Positions 1-8,802 of a DNA stretch of 64,000 nucleotides are shown here, piece after piece. The stretch lies in contig NZ_CP121445.1 of NCBI RefSeq assembly GCF_029689925.1, positions 1,419,001 to 1,483,000 of the forward strand. The letters run 5' to 3'. How positions within the stretch are numbered: position 1 is the stretch's first letter; each line of letters starts with the position of its first letter. A program made the position numbers and the translations under genes. Origin of the DNA: Anaerocolumna sp. AGMB13025 (GTDB lineage: Bacteria; Bacillota; Clostridia; Lachnospirales; Lachnospiraceae). A model generated the notes under the pieces. That model was not told the DNA's origin and made no database searches. It saw nothing but the letters and a program-made list of their open reading frames with translations.

Positions 1-1555
1 GCTTGCCATCCGTACGGAGGCTGACGGTACCGAGGATGCTTCCAGTAAGGGGTGTGCCCTATTCTTTACCTCAACTGATCTTTTACATTATAAAGAAGCT
101 GGGCTAATCGATTTAAAAGGGGATGTTTACCTTAGTGATATTACTTGCTTTTATGACTCAGCTCAAAAGAAGTACATTATAAAGTGGTGTGATACGGACG
201 GTAACTACTATCAGAACGTCATAAAAGATTTAATGGACTTATCGGAGGTATCAGAGCCGGAGAAAGCAGCTGCATTTTCCCTGGATAATGTGACTGTGGA
301 TATTGAAGGTATGCTTCCTAGAAATGTAATCCAGATTCATAAGGATATTGCCCACAGATTAATCTGTAAGCTGACGGTTCCGGTGAATATTAAGATTGAA
401 GTTCCTACCGAAATTGTTGCAGCCTCCAAAAGTGATTTAGAACAGGTGAGAGCAAAAGCAATTTATAGTGACGGAACAACGGCTTCCAAGGGAATTGACT
501 GGGATCAAAGTGGAATTGACTGGGCAAAGCCGGGAAGTTATAAGGTAACAGGAACAGTACATCAGGATCACTATGTGAATCCAATTGCAATTAACCGTGC
601 GGATCCCTGCATTGGTTTATGGCAGGGTAAGTATTATTTTATAGCTACCAATGATGCGGATAATAATCATTCCCTTTATATACGGGAAGCAGATAATATT
701 CCTGATTTAGTACAGGCTAAGGAGACTAAGATACTGGATACCACTATGTACGAACACCTTGGTAATTTGCTCTGGGCACCGGAATTCCATATTATAAAGG
801 ACCAGCTTTATATTTTCCATGCAGGGACTCCCGGAGAATTCCATAAAGAACAGTCCCATGTCATGAAACTAAAAAATGGCGGAAACCCGGTCAAGGCAGA
901 AGACTGGTGTATGCCGGTAAGAGTAATTAAAAAAGATGGCAGTTATTTATACGATGAAGCGGGAATAACCCTTGATATGACCTGCTTTGAGTATGAAGAG
1001 AATGTATATGTTATCTGGGCTCAACGGCAGTTTAAGCCAGTGGATCAGGGTTCCTGGCTCTATATTGCAAAGGTTGACCCTGAAAAGCCCTGGCAGCTGA
1101 TTACGGATCCGGTACTTATCTCAAGACCCGAATATGGCTGGGCCAATAATCATGTTTTTGTAGATGAAGGACCTTTTTGCCTAATAACGGATACCAAGCT
1201 GTTTGTTACCTTTGCAAGCGCACTTGTGGATGAAACCTATACGGTGGGTCTGTTAAGCGCTGAAAGGGATGCCGATCTGTTAAATCCTGAAAGCTGGATT
1301 AAAGAAAATTACCCGATATTGACTTCTAGATGTGTGCCGGGTGAATACGGTCCCGGACATAATTCCTATGTGACCGATGAAGATGGTACGGTATGGAATG
1401 CTTACCATGCCAGGTTTGGAATTAATGAGCCTAGAAGCTCTGGTATCAGAAGGGTACACTTTGATATAGACGGTTATCCGGTACTTGATCTGACGGAAGA
1501 AAAGGATTTAGCCAGAGAGTTAGCCAAAGTATCTGCAACAGTGTATGTTCTGTAA
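1..1555 (+). CDS. GH43-type glycosidase with Big_4 linker, 5' end outside window
   Basis: The reading frame is already open at base 2 and has no start before the window edge, so this is the C-terminal part (about 517 residues) of a larger enzyme. Three parts are visible. The first is a partial beta-propeller-like stretch up to about base 300. The second is a bacterial Ig-like Big_4 module (YSDGTTASKGIDWDQ, then GSYKVTGTV) at about 450-570. The third is a GH43 five-bladed propeller with NRADPCIG (candidate general base Asp), LWAPEF and DEGPF (candidate general acid Glu). GH43 enzymes are usually arabinofuranosidases or xylosidases. It lies upstream of the GH39/esterase run, which suits xylan side-chain removal. 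Whether it is secreted cannot be told without its N-terminus. The family is clear; the exact substrate is not. Confidence 0.85.
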   Translation, partial: LAIRTEADGTEDASSKGCALFFTSTDLLHYKEAGLIDLKGDVYLSDITCFYDSAQKKYIIKWCDTDGNYYQNVIKDLMDLSEVSEPEKAAAFSLDNVTVDIEGMLPRNVIQIHKDIAHRLICKLTVPVNIKIEVPTEIVAASKSDLEQVRAKAIYSDGTTASKGIDWDQSGIDWAKPGSYKVTGTVHQDHYVNPIAINRADPCIGLWQGKYYFIATNDADNNHSLYIREADNIPDLVQAKETKILDTTMYEHLGNLLWAPEFHIIKDQLYIFHAGTPGEFHKEQSHVMKLKNGGNPVKAEDWCMPVRVIKKDGSYLYDEAGITLDMTCFEYEENVYVIWAQRQFKPVDQGSWLYIAKVDPEKPWQLITDPVLISRPEYGWANNHVFVDEGPFCLITDTKLFVTFASALVDETYTVGLLSAERDADLLNPESWIKENYPILTSRCVPGEYGPGHNSYVTDEDGTVWNAYHARFGINEPRSSGIRRVHFDIDGYPVLDLTEEKDLARELAKVSATVYVL

Positions 1556-1560
1556 TAGTG

Positions 1561-1620
1561 ATAAGCTTGATTTAAAAAGCTTAATTATCGAAAAGCTTAA
1601 TTATCGAAAAGCTTGATTTA
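1561..1620. repeat. AAGCTT-containing short tandem repeat
   Basis: There are four tandem units of 14-16 bp. The two middle ones are identical (AAAAGCTTAATTATCG), and the flanking ones end in AAGCTTGATTTA. The array starts just after the stop of the GH43 gene. Each unit carries the palindrome AAGCTT. No function is assigned. Confidence 0.75.
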
Positions 1621-1745
1621 TGAAGATACTATATCGAACCAGAAAAACAATCATAAGTAATTAACAGCTAAAGCAGGGTTATTCAGTAAATAACTGTTTA
1701 TCATAAGTATTTAAAAACAGTAAGTTATAAACGGAGGTTTTTACA

Positions 1746-1806
1746 ATAGCTTTCCTTTAAGTTGGATTATTGAGTAATACTCTAATATAACTTACAGGAA
1801 AGCTAT
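1746..1806 (+). terminator. Long hairpin after the GH43 gene
   Basis: ATAGCTTTCCTTTAAGTT (1746-1763) pairs with AACTTACAGGAAAGCTAT (1789-1806) with one mismatch over 18 bp. TTTTA follows directly. It lies 190 bp past the GH43 stop and may end that transcript. Together with the repeat before it and the palindrome after it, it fills most of the 478-bp gap before the GH39 gene. Confidence 0.6.
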
Positions 1807-1838
1807 TTTACTCAAACTTCGTGGTAAATAAACTTAAA

Positions 1839-1926
1839 AACACTTGATAAAATCAGCTCTAAAGCTATATTGAAAGCATAATCAATGCTTTCTAGGTTAA
1901 CATAGGTGCTGATATTATCAAGTATG
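1839..1926. repeat. Palindromic element, family A, short copy
   Basis: The outer arms AACACTTGATAAAATCAGC and GCTGATATTATCAAGTATG are near-perfect inverted repeats. An inner perfect stem GAAAGCAT/ATGCTTTC lies at 1872-1892. The ends match those of the 285-bp palindrome at 51472-51756, and this copy looks like an internal-deletion version of it. It sits about 100 bp before the GH39 gene, so it may be transcribed in the leader. Confidence 0.75.
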
Positions 1927-2033
1927 TATATATAAAAAACAACTGCGATGTTTGAATATTTAAAAAAATAATTTATATGAGAAAGGTGCTGCCTTGAGTT
2001 TAACTTATTTTAACGGCTGCAATGGGAGTTAGT

Positions 2034-3548
2034 ATGGAAAACAAATTAGTATGCAACATTTCAAAGTCAGACAGGACTGCTTTTCAAAATAATGCATTGT
2101 TCTGCGTCGGTACAGGGCGCATGAATCTGGCTTTGCGTAAGGAATATTATAATCAGTTAAAAAAGGTGCAGGAGGATATCCATTTTTCCCACATACGTGG
2201 ACATGGATTATTCTGCGATGATATGGCGATCTATCAGGGCTATGATGAAGACGGAACAGAAATGGCAGAATATAATTTTACCTATGTGGACATGGTTTTT
2301 GATGATTATCTGGACTTAGGACTTAAGCCCTTTGTAGAATTGGGATTTATGCCGGAGAAATTAGCTTCCGGAAGGCAGACGGTATTTTACTGGAAAGGAA
2401 ATGTAACCCCTCCGGCTGATTATAATAAGTGGGCAGAACTGGTAAAAGCTACGGTAACCCACTGGATCGACCGCTATGGAAGAGAAGAGGTAATTACCTG
2501 GCCTTTTGAAGTATGGAATGAACCTAACCTTCCTGGTTTTTGGAAGGATGCCGATATGGAGGAATATTTTCATCTATATGAAGTAACGGCAATGGCGGTC
2601 AAAGAATGTGACTCCCGTATACGGGTGGGAGGACCGGCAATATGCGGCGTAGATGACGAACGGTGGCTGCGTAGTTTTTTAGAGTTCTGTTCAAAGAATA
2701 AAGTCCCGCTGGATTTGGTGACCAGACATGCTTATGCAACAGACATGCCGGAACGAGACGGGCATTATGATTACCAGAATCTTAGGAAACCGGAAATCTT
2801 TACCCAGGAGTTAAAGGAAAGCAGGAGAATTATAGACAGCTTTCCAGAATACGAGGGTATGGAGATGCATCTTACCGAATTCAATACCTCCTACACGCCC
2901 CTTAATCCTATCCATGATACGAACTTAAACGCAGCCTATATTGCACAGTTATTAAGTGTATTAGGGGATGTATGTGCCTCTTATTCCTATTGGACCTTTG
3001 GGGATGTGTTTGAAGAGACAGGGGTATCTTTTACACCATTTTCCGGTGGTTTTGGGTTGTTGACAAACGGAATGATTCCAAAACCGACCTACTGGACCTT
3101 TGCGTTTTACCGCAATTTAGGTACGGAGGCGGTTGCACGCAGCGAACATTATATCATAACCAAAGACAACAAAGGCGGAATCTATGGTATCGCCTGGAAT
3201 CCGGTAGATGAATTTAGTGATAAGGAACTTTCCTTACAGTTTAATATAGAACTGGAGAACGGGGAATACAGTATGGTCACGAGACTGGTAGATGAAGATA
3301 CCTGCAATCCTCTCAAGGCCTGGATTAATATGGGTTCCCCTGCAAACCTGAAAAGAGAACAGAAAGAACTGTTATTAGAATGTGCGAAACCACAAGTGAA
3401 ACTGGAGCAGTTAAGCGTTACCGATCATGCTGCGGCAGTTGATGTTACGTTGTCTTCCAATGCAGTATACAGTTTTGAGATACAGCGGATAACTCCCCAA
3501 ACCGATAGAGGGTTTAAACCAGAACGTATCAGGGGAGCCAGATCATAA
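2034..3548 (+). CDS. xynB: GH39 beta-xylosidase
   Basis: Retaining exo-beta-1,4-xylosidase of clan GH-A, expected to release xylose from the non-reducing end of xylo-oligosaccharides. The acid/base Glu is in FEVWNEPN (about E163) and the nucleophile Glu in LTEFNTSY (about E282). This spacing and sequence are those of the Thermoanaerobacterium/Geobacillus XynB group, and the length (504 aa) is typical. An in-frame ATG lies 12 bp upstream, but GGGAG sits 5 bp before the ATG at 2034, so 2034 is preferred. No signal peptide is seen, so it should be cytoplasmic. It opens a plus-strand run with two esterases and an unclassified glycosidase-like protein, consistent with intracellular processing of acylated xylo-oligosaccharides. 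Confidence 0.93.
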   Translation: MENKLVCNISKSDRTAFQNNALFCVGTGRMNLALRKEYYNQLKKVQEDIHFSHIRGHGLFCDDMAIYQGYDEDGTEMAEYNFTYVDMVFDDYLDLGLKPFVELGFMPEKLASGRQTVFYWKGNVTPPADYNKWAELVKATVTHWIDRYGREEVITWPFEVWNEPNLPGFWKDADMEEYFHLYEVTAMAVKECDSRIRVGGPAICGVDDERWLRSFLEFCSKNKVPLDLVTRHAYATDMPERDGHYDYQNLRKPEIFTQELKESRRIIDSFPEYEGMEMHLTEFNTSYTPLNPIHDTNLNAAYIAQLLSVLGDVCASYSYWTFGDVFEETGVSFTPFSGGFGLLTNGMIPKPTYWTFAFYRNLGTEAVARSEHYIITKDNKGGIYGIAWNPVDEFSDKELSLQFNIELENGEYSMVTRLVDEDTCNPLKAWINMGSPANLKREQKELLLECAKPQVKLEQLSVTDHAAAVDVTLSSNAVYSFEIQRITPQTDRGFKPERIRGARS

Positions 3549-3648
3549 AATATACAGCATCTTTCCTAGCAATTAGGACCAGGTTAAATAAGCAGATCTA
3601 GGATAGACCGGATACAAATCAGATTATAAAATGGAGGAGGAAAGGGTT

Positions 3649-4719
3649 ATGAAGAGTTATGAAGCAGAAGGAATGCCCGAAGAATACAAAAGGGCTGCTA
3701 AGGATATACAACAAGGTACACTAGAGGATGTTTCATACAGTGTGGGTAATTATATCAACCAGTCTAGACAGCTCGTAACAAATCAGAAAATAAGCGGGAA
3801 AGAAGCAGGCAGAGAAACCGTAAACGGTGCACCGATTACAAAGAAATGCAGTGTTTATCTGCCGGCAGGTTATGATAACAAGGCTCAAAATGTAAAATAT
3901 GATGTGCTGTATCTGCTCCATGGTGTAGGTGGCAGCCGTGAGGAATGGTTATCTGGTAACGGAAAAACCGACGGGAATTATACAATATGCAATATATTTG
4001 ATAATCTGATTGCCAAAGGAGATATACCACCGCTTATTGTAGTGTTCCCGGAAGGCAGAAGTGCTTATGACTGGACGGATACTTCTTTTAATCCGGAAGG
4101 AACCAATCTGCTGGGATTTTACTATTTTGATTATGAGTTAAGGTATGATTTGATTCCGTTCATAGAAGAGCGGTATCACACATATGCCAAAATTCAGGAT
4201 AGGTCTGATATAGCCATAGAGTATAACCGTTTACACAGAGCCATAGGCGGGTTATCCATGGGGGGAATGCAGACCCTGAATCTGGGACTGGGTGGTTACC
4301 GCTGTGACTCTGCTGTATTTACAGGGGGAGAAAGTGGCTGGAAAAACGGTCTTACTGTAACGGTGCCCGCACCGGGGATGCTGGACTTGTTCGCTTATGC
4401 AGGAGCTTTTTCTAATGCGCCTACTTCCAGCAGTGGTAAAATTCTAGGCGATAGTATAAAAGCAGGTCACAAACTTCATCTGCTTTATATGACCTGTGGT
4501 GATGCCGATGAAGTGGCATACGGAGCAGGCTATTTAACAGCTGTAACAGGACTTCAGGAAGCTGCGGGAGACAACCTGAGGAATTATTACAGGATTTTAA
4601 TAAAGGATGGTGTTCATGATTTTGCCGTTTGGAACAACGGCGCATATAATTTCAGCCGGTTATCCTTTGGAAATACAAATAAGAGTCAAGAGTCTTATGA
4701 TATTGAAAAGATACTATAG
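3649..4719 (+). CDS. CE1-type esterase (feruloyl/acetyl-xylan esterase-like)
   Basis: Alpha/beta hydrolase of the esterase D/CE1 group. Visible motifs are YLLHGVGGSREEW (oxyanion region), the nucleophile elbow GLSMGG (Ser about 203), TCGDADE (candidate Asp) and DGVHDFAVW (candidate His). Relatives remove ferulate or acetate from xylan side chains. The start at 3649 follows a strong GGAGGAGGAAAGG; an upstream in-frame ATG overlaps that site and is less likely. There is no signal peptide or membrane segment, so it acts on imported oligosaccharides. It begins 100 bp after the GH39 gene and is followed 40 bp later by a second, unrelated esterase, so two acyl groups or linkages may be handled. Acyl specificity cannot be read from sequence. 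Confidence 0.85.
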   Translation: MKSYEAEGMPEEYKRAAKDIQQGTLEDVSYSVGNYINQSRQLVTNQKISGKEAGRETVNGAPITKKCSVYLPAGYDNKAQNVKYDVLYLLHGVGGSREEWLSGNGKTDGNYTICNIFDNLIAKGDIPPLIVVFPEGRSAYDWTDTSFNPEGTNLLGFYYFDYELRYDLIPFIEERYHTYAKIQDRSDIAIEYNRLHRAIGGLSMGGMQTLNLGLGGYRCDSAVFTGGESGWKNGLTVTVPAPGMLDLFAYAGAFSNAPTSSSGKILGDSIKAGHKLHLLYMTCGDADEVAYGAGYLTAVTGLQEAAGDNLRNYYRILIKDGVHDFAVWNNGAYNFSRLSFGNTNKSQESYDIEKIL

Positions 4720-4759
4720 GTTAAGGTAAATTATTATTTTGTAGAATGGAGGTATGCAT

Positions 4760-6280
4760 ATGTTACGCGTAGTAAAAACAGAAAATGGTGTGGTACAGGG
4801 GTTACCGGCAGCAGATCCAAGAATTACTAGTTTTAAAGGCATTCCTTTTGCAGCACCGCCCATAGGAGAGAACCGTTTTCGGGCTCCTTTACCTGCTAAG
4901 AACTGGGACGGAATAAGAAAAGCCTTTGAATTTGCACCGATATCACTGCAGTCAACACCGGGGCTTAACAAAGAGGATATCTATACCAGGGAATGGGCAG
5001 TTGACCCAGAGATTCCCATGGATGAGGATTGTCTATATCTGAATGTATGGACACCTGCTTTAACTACAGACGAAAAACTTCCGGTATTTGTATGGTATTT
5101 TGGAGGAGGACTTCAGGTAGGCAATACCGCTGAGATGGAGTTTGACGGTGAGAGGCTTGCCAGAAGGGGTATTGTTGTGGTAACAGTGAATTACCGGCTG
5201 AATGTGTTCGGATTTTTATGTCATCCGGAAATAACAGCGGAATCCCCGGAAGCGCCTGGAAATTTCGGTCACCTGGACCAGCAGGCAGGTACCAGATGGG
5301 TAAAGCGCAATATTGCTGCATTCGGAGGAGACCCGGATAATATAACAATCGGCGGTCAGTCCGCTGGTGGAGCTAGTGTTATGAGTCAGCTTGCTTCGCC
5401 TCAGAATGAAGGGCTTTTTCAAAAGGCGATTGTGGAAAGCGGTATGATAACAGGTCTTTACCCAGATAATTTTGTATTCGGAGAAAAAAAAGATCTGACA
5501 GAGGAAGAGCAGGAAGGAATAAAATTCTTTGATTTTCTTGGAGTTTCTTCCCTGAAAGAAGCCAGAGCCCTGGAGGCTGAATATATCAATAAGAAAGCCC
5601 AGGAATATAACAGATTCTGGGGGACTGTCGTGGATTCGAAGTTCTGTATAGGAAGCCCTTTTGAACTTGTTGCCCGGAATAAAGCCATGAAGCTTCCGCT
5701 AATGTTCGGTCATACCTCCTCTGAGTTTTATTGTGAACCCAAAGCAAGTACAGTCCAGGAATTTCGTAAATTGGCCGTTGATTTATTCGGTGAGGATGCA
5801 GAGGAATTTCTGACATTATGCAAGGAGACTTCAGGAAACTTAGAAGAGATGATAAGTCGTGCCGCGGTACGGATTGTGGAATATGCCAACCGGATTGCTG
5901 CCAGTGCCAATGAGGCTTTGGAGGAAAAGGTTCCCATGTATTACTATGTTTTTGATGCGGAAATTCCGGGATGGGATAACCCTGGTACCTTCCACTCCGT
6001 GGATCTGTGGTTCTTTTTTGAAACCCTTGCAAAATGCATACGGCCCTTTGTCGGTAAGCATTATGATCTTGCCCGTCAGATGTGCAACTATTGGGCTAAT
6101 TTCATACGTTCCGGCAATCCTAATGGAAAAGATGCAAATGGAGAAGATATGCCACTTTGGGAATCTTATAAGAAAGAAGCACCTTTTGCCATGGTTTTCG
6201 GAGAAAAATCTGAATTTATCAGGGAACAGCCAGGAGAAGTAATGCAGTTCCTGGTGAAAGAATATTTTAAATCCTTATAA
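4760..6280 (+). CDS. Type-B carboxylesterase
   Basis: Carboxylesterase/para-nitrobenzyl esterase family (506 aa, normal length). It shows the N-terminal GVVQGLP...FKGIPFAAPP signature, EDCLYLNVW, NYRLNVFGF, and the nucleophile elbow GGQSAGG (Ser about 201). A Glu in GHTSSEF and a His in PGTFHSVDLWFFF complete the likely triad. The start at 4760 is 7 bp from GGAGG, whereas the ATG at 4754 is only 1 bp away. No signal peptide is present. Placed between the CE1 esterase and a glycosidase-like gene in a xylan locus, it probably removes acyl groups from imported oligosaccharides. That role is inferred, since this family is broadly promiscuous. Confidence 0.88.
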   Translation: MLRVVKTENGVVQGLPAADPRITSFKGIPFAAPPIGENRFRAPLPAKNWDGIRKAFEFAPISLQSTPGLNKEDIYTREWAVDPEIPMDEDCLYLNVWTPALTTDEKLPVFVWYFGGGLQVGNTAEMEFDGERLARRGIVVVTVNYRLNVFGFLCHPEITAESPEAPGNFGHLDQQAGTRWVKRNIAAFGGDPDNITIGGQSAGGASVMSQLASPQNEGLFQKAIVESGMITGLYPDNFVFGEKKDLTEEEQEGIKFFDFLGVSSLKEARALEAEYINKKAQEYNRFWGTVVDSKFCIGSPFELVARNKAMKLPLMFGHTSSEFYCEPKASTVQEFRKLAVDLFGEDAEEFLTLCKETSGNLEEMISRAAVRIVEYANRIAASANEALEEKVPMYYYVFDAEIPGWDNPGTFHSVDLWFFFETLAKCIRPFVGKHYDLARQMCNYWANFIRSGNPNGKDANGEDMPLWESYKKEAPFAMVFGEKSEFIREQPGEVMQFLVKEYFKSL

Positions 6281-6323
6281 CCGTATACTTAACTATGTGA
6301 CATGAAAAGGAAGGAAGAATTCC

Positions 6324-8513
6324 ATGAATCTGGTATGGAACGAATATACCCTCAGCTTTATAGAAGGAGGGCTTTTAGTAAGAAAAAGAAACAGTCTGCT
6401 ATATTTTAATAAGCGCCCGGTTTTTGTTACAATTAAAACGGTATCAGCTATTAGTGTATTTTATGACAATGTTTATAGTGAGATTACGGAATCAGAAGAT
6501 AAAGTCATTGCAAAAGGAATTCTTAAGGTACCTGCCGGTTCTGAATTTTCTTTTTTGGATGTATATGAAACTGTAAAGGAAGGCTTTAAGGTAAGCCGTA
6601 AAGTTAAGGTAGTAAAAGCAGCTGGGGAGCTTGGGTTTTCCAGTAAAATATCATTTCATTTGACGGAATCAGGCAGTGTATATGATTATAATTGCTTTGC
6701 TCCCGGTGTATGGTATAAACAGAATGAATTTGCGCCGGATTATTCTTTTGGTAAGGATCTGGAGGCAGAATATTTCTTACGCACGGAAACCGCTTACGCC
6801 CTGCCGATGTTTGCAATGCAGCATACCTGCTCGGGTGAAACAGCAGCTCTTTCCCGCTGGGCAGCAGATATGACGAAACGGTCCCAGGATATTATGAGAT
6901 CGGAAAATAATGTAGATCGTAACTGTACGTCCGGTGCTATTGGAATGAGCCGTCCTGCTGATAAAACCTTGAATTATTTATATTATGGTTTCCCGGTACG
7001 TACAAAGAGTCCCACAAAATCCAAGGGTCTTTCCCTTGATTATGTATACCCTGGCTGTGACGGCCAGCTGCCAGGCAGGAACCGGTATGACGGTCTTGAT
7101 ATTACCGACAGGATTTATTCCTTCCAGCGCATTAACCATCCGGTGGAGGAAGGCTTTGAACAAAATTATGCAGTGGCTTTGAATCTTGGATGCTATACCG
7201 ATTTCCAGGCTATGATGAGGGACACTTGGAGAATCACTTATAACCGGCTGAGGGATAATTTGTTTCAGGTTGATAATGAACAGCATTTTCACAACTGTAT
7301 GAAAATACTGACCAAATATACCGGAAAATACGGGGATTCCTATGGGCTGCCTTTTGCCTGTCAGCTGCCGGATATGGATATATCCAGTGTTTCTTTCCAA
7401 TTCGGTTTTGTAGGGCAGCAGCCGGCAATCGGTTATCAGCTTCTGCGTTACGGTGATAAGGAGAATATTCCCGAAGCCAGTTTTAAAGGCAGGAACGTAA
7501 TTGATTTTTGGGTAAATACAGCTATGACCGAATCGGGACTGCCACATATGTGCTACAATCCGAATATCAAGGGCTTCGAGCCTTATCCCCACTATATCCG
7601 TATGCTTGCCGATGGGGTGGAGGGTATTCTGGATGCTTACCTTTATCTGCATAAAAAAGGGGAGGAACAGCATTCCTGGCTGGAGTTCTGCAGAAAAACC
7701 GCAGACTGGCTGGTAAAGATTCAAAATGATGACGGAAGCTTTTACCGGGCGTATAATACCGATGGTTCCATACACATGGATTCAAAATCCAATACCCCCA
7801 GTCCAATCCGCTTTCTGGTACAGTTCTATCTGTTATCGGGGAAGGAGAAGTATAAAGCTGCGGCGGTGAAAGCCGGTGAATGGTCTTATGAGAATGCATA
7901 CCGGAATCTGGAATACCGGGGAGGTACTTGTGATAATTCGGATATTCAGGATAAGGAAGCCGGAATCTATGCTTTGTTTGGATTCCTGTCCCTCTATGAC
8001 CTGACGGGTGAGCCAATATGGCTGGAAGGTGCTGTTGGAGCTGCCGATTATACCGAGACCTGGACATATGCCTGGAGCTTCCCGGTAGAGACTCCTCTGC
8101 CGAAACATCCCTTTAATCAATATTCCATCAGCGGACAGAGTATCATTACCATCGGAGGCGGAGCAGACGTATATATGGCAGCCTGTTCCTATACCTATTA
8201 CAGGCTTTATCTGATAACAAAGGATGAGCATTATCTTGACTTTGCTGAATTTATTCATAAGAATACCAGGCAGTCAAGTGATGTGGACGGTAGTATCGGA
8301 TATTGTATGCCGGGGCTTGGACATGAAAGTGGCAATTTTACCACCCAGATGTTAAGGAGCCAGTACCATTGGCTGCCCTGGTGTACCTATGTGGAGGTGG
8401 ATCCTTCCTCAAGGCTTTACGATACCTTTGGAAGCTATGAAATTGCCGGTGCACAAAAACTTGGCATGGAGGAATGCAGGAAACGAAACCGCATTTATGA
8501 TACCCTTGTTTAA
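6324..8513 (+). CDS. Large glycosidase-like protein of unrecognised family
   Basis: 729 aa with no signal peptide or membrane segment. The first 300 or so residues look beta-rich. The rest is rich in helix-forming stretches with aromatic pairs (YLYLHKKGEEQHSWLEF, GIYALFGFLSLYDLTGEP), resembling an alpha/alpha six-hairpin barrel such as many lyases and GH families have. Candidate acidic and aromatic clusters include QLPDMDIS, QNDDGSFYRAY, TCDNSDIQDKE and GHESGNF. I cannot place it in a named GH or PL family. It closes the GH39/CE1/esterase run with a 43-bp gap and a good site (AAGGAAGGAA) before ATG 6324. A role in trimming the same xylan-type oligosaccharides is inferred from context only. 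Confidence 0.7.
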   Translation: MNLVWNEYTLSFIEGGLLVRKRNSLLYFNKRPVFVTIKTVSAISVFYDNVYSEITESEDKVIAKGILKVPAGSEFSFLDVYETVKEGFKVSRKVKVVKAAGELGFSSKISFHLTESGSVYDYNCFAPGVWYKQNEFAPDYSFGKDLEAEYFLRTETAYALPMFAMQHTCSGETAALSRWAADMTKRSQDIMRSENNVDRNCTSGAIGMSRPADKTLNYLYYGFPVRTKSPTKSKGLSLDYVYPGCDGQLPGRNRYDGLDITDRIYSFQRINHPVEEGFEQNYAVALNLGCYTDFQAMMRDTWRITYNRLRDNLFQVDNEQHFHNCMKILTKYTGKYGDSYGLPFACQLPDMDISSVSFQFGFVGQQPAIGYQLLRYGDKENIPEASFKGRNVIDFWVNTAMTESGLPHMCYNPNIKGFEPYPHYIRMLADGVEGILDAYLYLHKKGEEQHSWLEFCRKTADWLVKIQNDDGSFYRAYNTDGSIHMDSKSNTPSPIRFLVQFYLLSGKEKYKAAAVKAGEWSYENAYRNLEYRGGTCDNSDIQDKEAGIYALFGFLSLYDLTGEPIWLEGAVGAADYTETWTYAWSFPVETPLPKHPFNQYSISGQSIITIGGGADVYMAACSYTYYRLYLITKDEHYLDFAEFIHKNTRQSSDVDGSIGYCMPGLGHESGNFTTQMLRSQYHWLPWCTYVEVDPSSRLYDTFGSYEIAGAQKLGMEECRKRNRIYDTLV

Positions 8514-8689
8514 CTCTTAGCTGATGTAGTTTTCTAATGCCAATCTGTTAAAGGGAATGCCAGAAGACAGAATCGACCAGAATATGGTTTCCTTTGCTTT
8601 TAGGAACTGCATAAAGAATGAGGTTGCTTGACGTTGTAAAAAAAAATATGGTATAACTAACATAGCAGAGTAAGGGTATTATAAAACAG

Positions 8690-8786
8690 GCTGCTGCAAA
8701 ATTATAAGTAAGTTCCGAATCTAATTTTGGTAATAGATAACTCATTTTACTGACCCGGGTTCTTAACTATATAAATTTGCAGCAGC
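8690..8786. terminator. Hairpin between convergent genes
   Basis: GCTGCTGCAAAATTATA (8690-8706) pairs with TATAAATTTGCAGCAGC (8770-8786) with one mismatch. GTTTT follows on the plus strand. It lies between the end of the 6324-8513 gene and the end of the minus-strand GH31 gene, so it may serve as a bidirectional terminator. It is a member of the GGCTGYYGCAAAAT hairpin family that also follows the four binding-protein genes. The rest of 8514-8802 holds nothing I recognise. Confidence 0.65.
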
Positions 8787-8802
8787 GTTTTAGAGGGATA
8801 TA

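Noticed and set aside
5586-6032. 148-codon minus-strand frame
   Set aside because: Shadow inside the carboxylesterase gene with implausible Pro/His-rich composition.
6978-7775. 265-codon open frame on the minus strand
   Set aside because: It lies wholly inside the 6324-8513 gene, has no ribosome site, and its protein is composition-biased with no recognisable fold; shadow of the coding strand.
8548-8745. 65-codon minus-strand frame between convergent genes
   Set aside because: It runs through the hairpin arm and has no ribosome site.
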